DNA from: Pelotomaculum propionicicum
Lineage (GTDB): Bacteria; Bacillota; Desulfotomaculia; Desulfotomaculales; Pelotomaculaceae
Assembly (NCBI RefSeq): GCF_004369225.1
Contig: NZ_QFFZ01000011.1
Location: 20,244-84,243, forward strand
Reading direction: 5' to 3'
DNA: 64,000 nucleotides
Of this stretch, positions 62,551 to 64,000 are shown piece after piece. The notes beneath the pieces are model-generated. The model did no database searches, was not told the origin of the DNA, and worked only from the letters and a program-made list of their open reading frames with translations. Position 1 is the stretch's first letter; every line of letters begins with the position of its first letter. Position numbers and translations under genes: made by a program.

Positions 62551-63831
62551 ATGTCTCTGGCTGTACCTAAGAATTCAAACTCATTTATGGAAAAAATATT
62601 TTCAGAACAAGGGGAAAAACTGAGCTGGTTTGTCCCGCACCTTTACGAAAACTCTCCTTTCTACCGCCGGAAGCTCGGCGAAGCCGGGATTGACCCTTAC
62701 AGTGTCCGCACAGTAAAGGATCTGGAACAGCTGCCTTTTACCACTAAAGAAGAGCTGCGCACAGGCTACCCGCTGGGGTTGATGGCGGTACCCGAGGAGC
62801 AGGTTGTGAGAATCCACTCCTCATCCGGCACTACCGGCAAACCGGTGATTGTGCCATACACCGCCAACGATGTGGCCACCTGGGCTGAAATGATGGCCCG
62901 CTGCATGGCCCTCACCGGGGTAACCAGCAGGGACCGCGTCCAGGTAACACCGGGCTACGGCCTGTGGACGGCGGGGATCGGCTTTCAGGCGGGAGTGGAA
63001 CGCCTGGGCGCCATGGCCATCCCGACCGGGCCGGGCAACACGGAAAAACAGATCGAAATGATGCTTGACCTGAAAACAACCGTACTTTGTTCTACCTCCT
63101 CCTACGCGCTGCTGCTGGCGGAAGAAATCCACAAACGGGGCCTGCTGGACCGCATCAGCCTGCGCCTGGGTATAATCGGCTCGGAGCGCTGGGGTGATAA
63201 AATGCGCGCCAGGATCGAAGAAATGCTCGGCATTGAGACGTTTGACATTTACGGGCTTACAGAAATATACGGCCCGGGCACATCCATCGACTGCCCGGAA
63301 CATTGCGGCCTGCACTACTGGCACGAGCACCTGCTATTTGAAGTTATTGACCCGTCCACGGGCAAACAGCTGCCGCCAGGTGTGGAAGGCGAGCTGGTGG
63401 TAACCACGCTGACCAAGGAGGGTATGCCCCTGCTGCGCTACCGCACCCGCGACATCACCAGGATCCTCCCCGACAGGTGCCCGTGCGGCAGCCCCTACCC
63501 CATGCATGCCAGGATCCTGGGGCGCACAGACGATATGATCAAGATCAAGGGGGTAAACATTTACCCCGGCCAGGTGGACCACGTGCTGAAGATCACCGAT
63601 GGAGCCGGCAGCGAGTACCAGATTATTGTGGCCAGGGACCAGGGGAAAGACAATATCCTGGTCAAGGTCGAGGGCGAACAAGACTGCAGCTTTGAAGAGG
63701 TCGCCGACCGGCTGCGCAAAAATATTAAAACCAGGGTCGGGATCCTGGCGGACGTGGAAGTCGTCCCGCACGGCTCCCTGCCGCGCAGCGAGAAAAAGAG
63801 CAAAAGGGTTTTCGACTATAGAGACTGCTAG
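62551..63831 (+). CDS. paaK: Phenylacetate-CoA ligase family enzyme
   Basis: An adenylate-forming CoA ligase of 426 aa. It has SSSGTTGKPVIVPYT (ATP loop), YGLTEIYGPG and the C-terminal GRTDDMIKIKGVNIYPGQVD. The order iorA-iorB-paaK suggests it acts on aryl-acetates made by IOR, either activating them or, run backward, giving ATP. Substrates could include phenylacetate and indoleacetate; not defined by sequence. Confidence 0.92.
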   Translation: MSLAVPKNSNSFMEKIFSEQGEKLSWFVPHLYENSPFYRRKLGEAGIDPYSVRTVKDLEQLPFTTKEELRTGYPLGLMAVPEEQVVRIHSSSGTTGKPVIVPYTANDVATWAEMMARCMALTGVTSRDRVQVTPGYGLWTAGIGFQAGVERLGAMAIPTGPGNTEKQIEMMLDLKTTVLCSTSSYALLLAEEIHKRGLLDRISLRLGIIGSERWGDKMRARIEEMLGIETFDIYGLTEIYGPGTSIDCPEHCGLHYWHEHLLFEVIDPSTGKQLPPGVEGELVVTTLTKEGMPLLRYRTRDITRILPDRCPCGSPYPMHARILGRTDDMIKIKGVNIYPGQVDHVLKITDGAGSEYQIIVARDQGKDNILVKVEGEQDCSFEEVADRLRKNIKTRVGILADVEVVPHGSLPRSEKKSKRVFDYRDC

Positions 63832-63843
63832 ATCGAGTAAGGT

Positions 63844-63870
63844 AATGCTGCAGTAATTTTCTGCAGCATT
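63844..63870 (+). terminator. Stem-loop after paaK
   Basis: AATGCTGCAG and CTGCAGCATT pair perfectly around seven bases, but the plus-strand sequence after it (ATCTCC) lacks a T-tract. The group II intron begins close by and may have displaced it. Confidence 0.6.
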
Positions 63871-63871
63871 A

Positions 63872-64000
63872 TCTCCGGGTAGAAGGGCCACCATTTGGTG
63901 GCCCAACCCCCACGGAACCCGGCGTGCGGATTTCCCGCACCGGGCTCTTCAGAAATTGGCTCACAGCATTGCGTATGCTTTTAATTCCGTATATGGTATT
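63872..64000 (-). mobile_element. 3' end of a group II intron (domains V and VI)
   Basis: On the minus strand GAGCCCGG...CCGGGTTC (63915-63947, 33 nt) is a domain V: paired ends, the AGC triad, an internal GCGG-GAAA-type hairpin and a bulge. Next comes an 8-bp hairpin GGGCCACC/GGTGGCCC (63885-63904) as domain VI. The intron's reverse transcriptase gene would be to the right of the window, and its 3' end near 63872-63884. Confidence 0.7.

Noticed and set aside
63844..64000. Class C group II intron inserted after a terminator
   Set aside because: The stem-loop lies in the 3' exon on the intron's strand, whereas class C introns have it in the 5' exon.

Overview
The window looks like chromosome from a spore-forming, strictly anaerobic Firmicute of the Peptococcaceae type (Pelotomaculum/Desulfotomaculum relatives). 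This rests on gene content, not on a database match: spoIIP, spmA/spmB, spoVR, prkA and yhbH; an ispH-rpsA fusion; a MurT/GatD pair; and oxygen-sensitive enzymes (tungsten aldehyde:ferredoxin oxidoreductase, group 4 [NiFe] hydrogenase, indolepyruvate:ferredoxin oxidoreductase).

Layout. 1-8.5 kb (minus strand): der, a DUF512 protein, two DUF3189 genes, a YIEGIA pair, spoIIP, a DUF1614 membrane protein and ispH-rpsA. 8.6-20.1 kb (minus): plsC, cmk, aroA, tyrA, aroF, then trpA-B-C-D and, beyond a palindromic repeat, trpG-E. There is no trpF. 20.2-36.9 kb is accessory: a universal stress protein, a damaged sigma-54 activator divergent from a plus-strand operon with a visible sigma-54 promoter (ferredoxin, aldehyde oxidoreductase, complete Hyf-like hydrogenase, maturation protease), then an IS66 remnant, a beta-propeller pseudogene and a DedA-like protein. 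37-45.7 kb (minus): aroH, a HutP-family gene, a TnpB-like element with a probable guide RNA, rluB, spmB, spmA, an FAD oxidoreductase and spoVR. 46-55.5 kb (minus): a copper-amine-oxidase-N-like protein, yhbH, prkA, a GerMN lipoprotein, gatD-murT, a metallo-hydrolase and an acylphosphatase. 55.8-63.8 kb (plus): an LD-carboxypeptidase, a trpP/ECF transporter operon, iorA-iorB and paaK. The right edge is the 3' end of a group II intron.

The most interesting thread is tryptophan. Two leaders, one before trpE and one before the trpP-ECF operon, carry periodic arrays of GAG/UAG triplets at about 5-nt intervals followed by intrinsic terminators, with sequences that could form antiterminators. This is the architecture expected for binding by TRAP (MtrB). 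It would tie tryptophan synthesis (lacking a recognisable trpF here) to tryptophan uptake. The uptake operon sits directly before enzymes that oxidise aryl-pyruvates with ferredoxin and convert arylacetyl-CoA. No mtrB gene lies in the window.

Several genes are broken: the oxidoreductase at an A7 run, the HyfB-like subunit by one base, the sigma-54 activator by loss of its sensor region, and an extended DUF3189 frame. Whether these are real mutations or assembly errors cannot be decided from this sequence.
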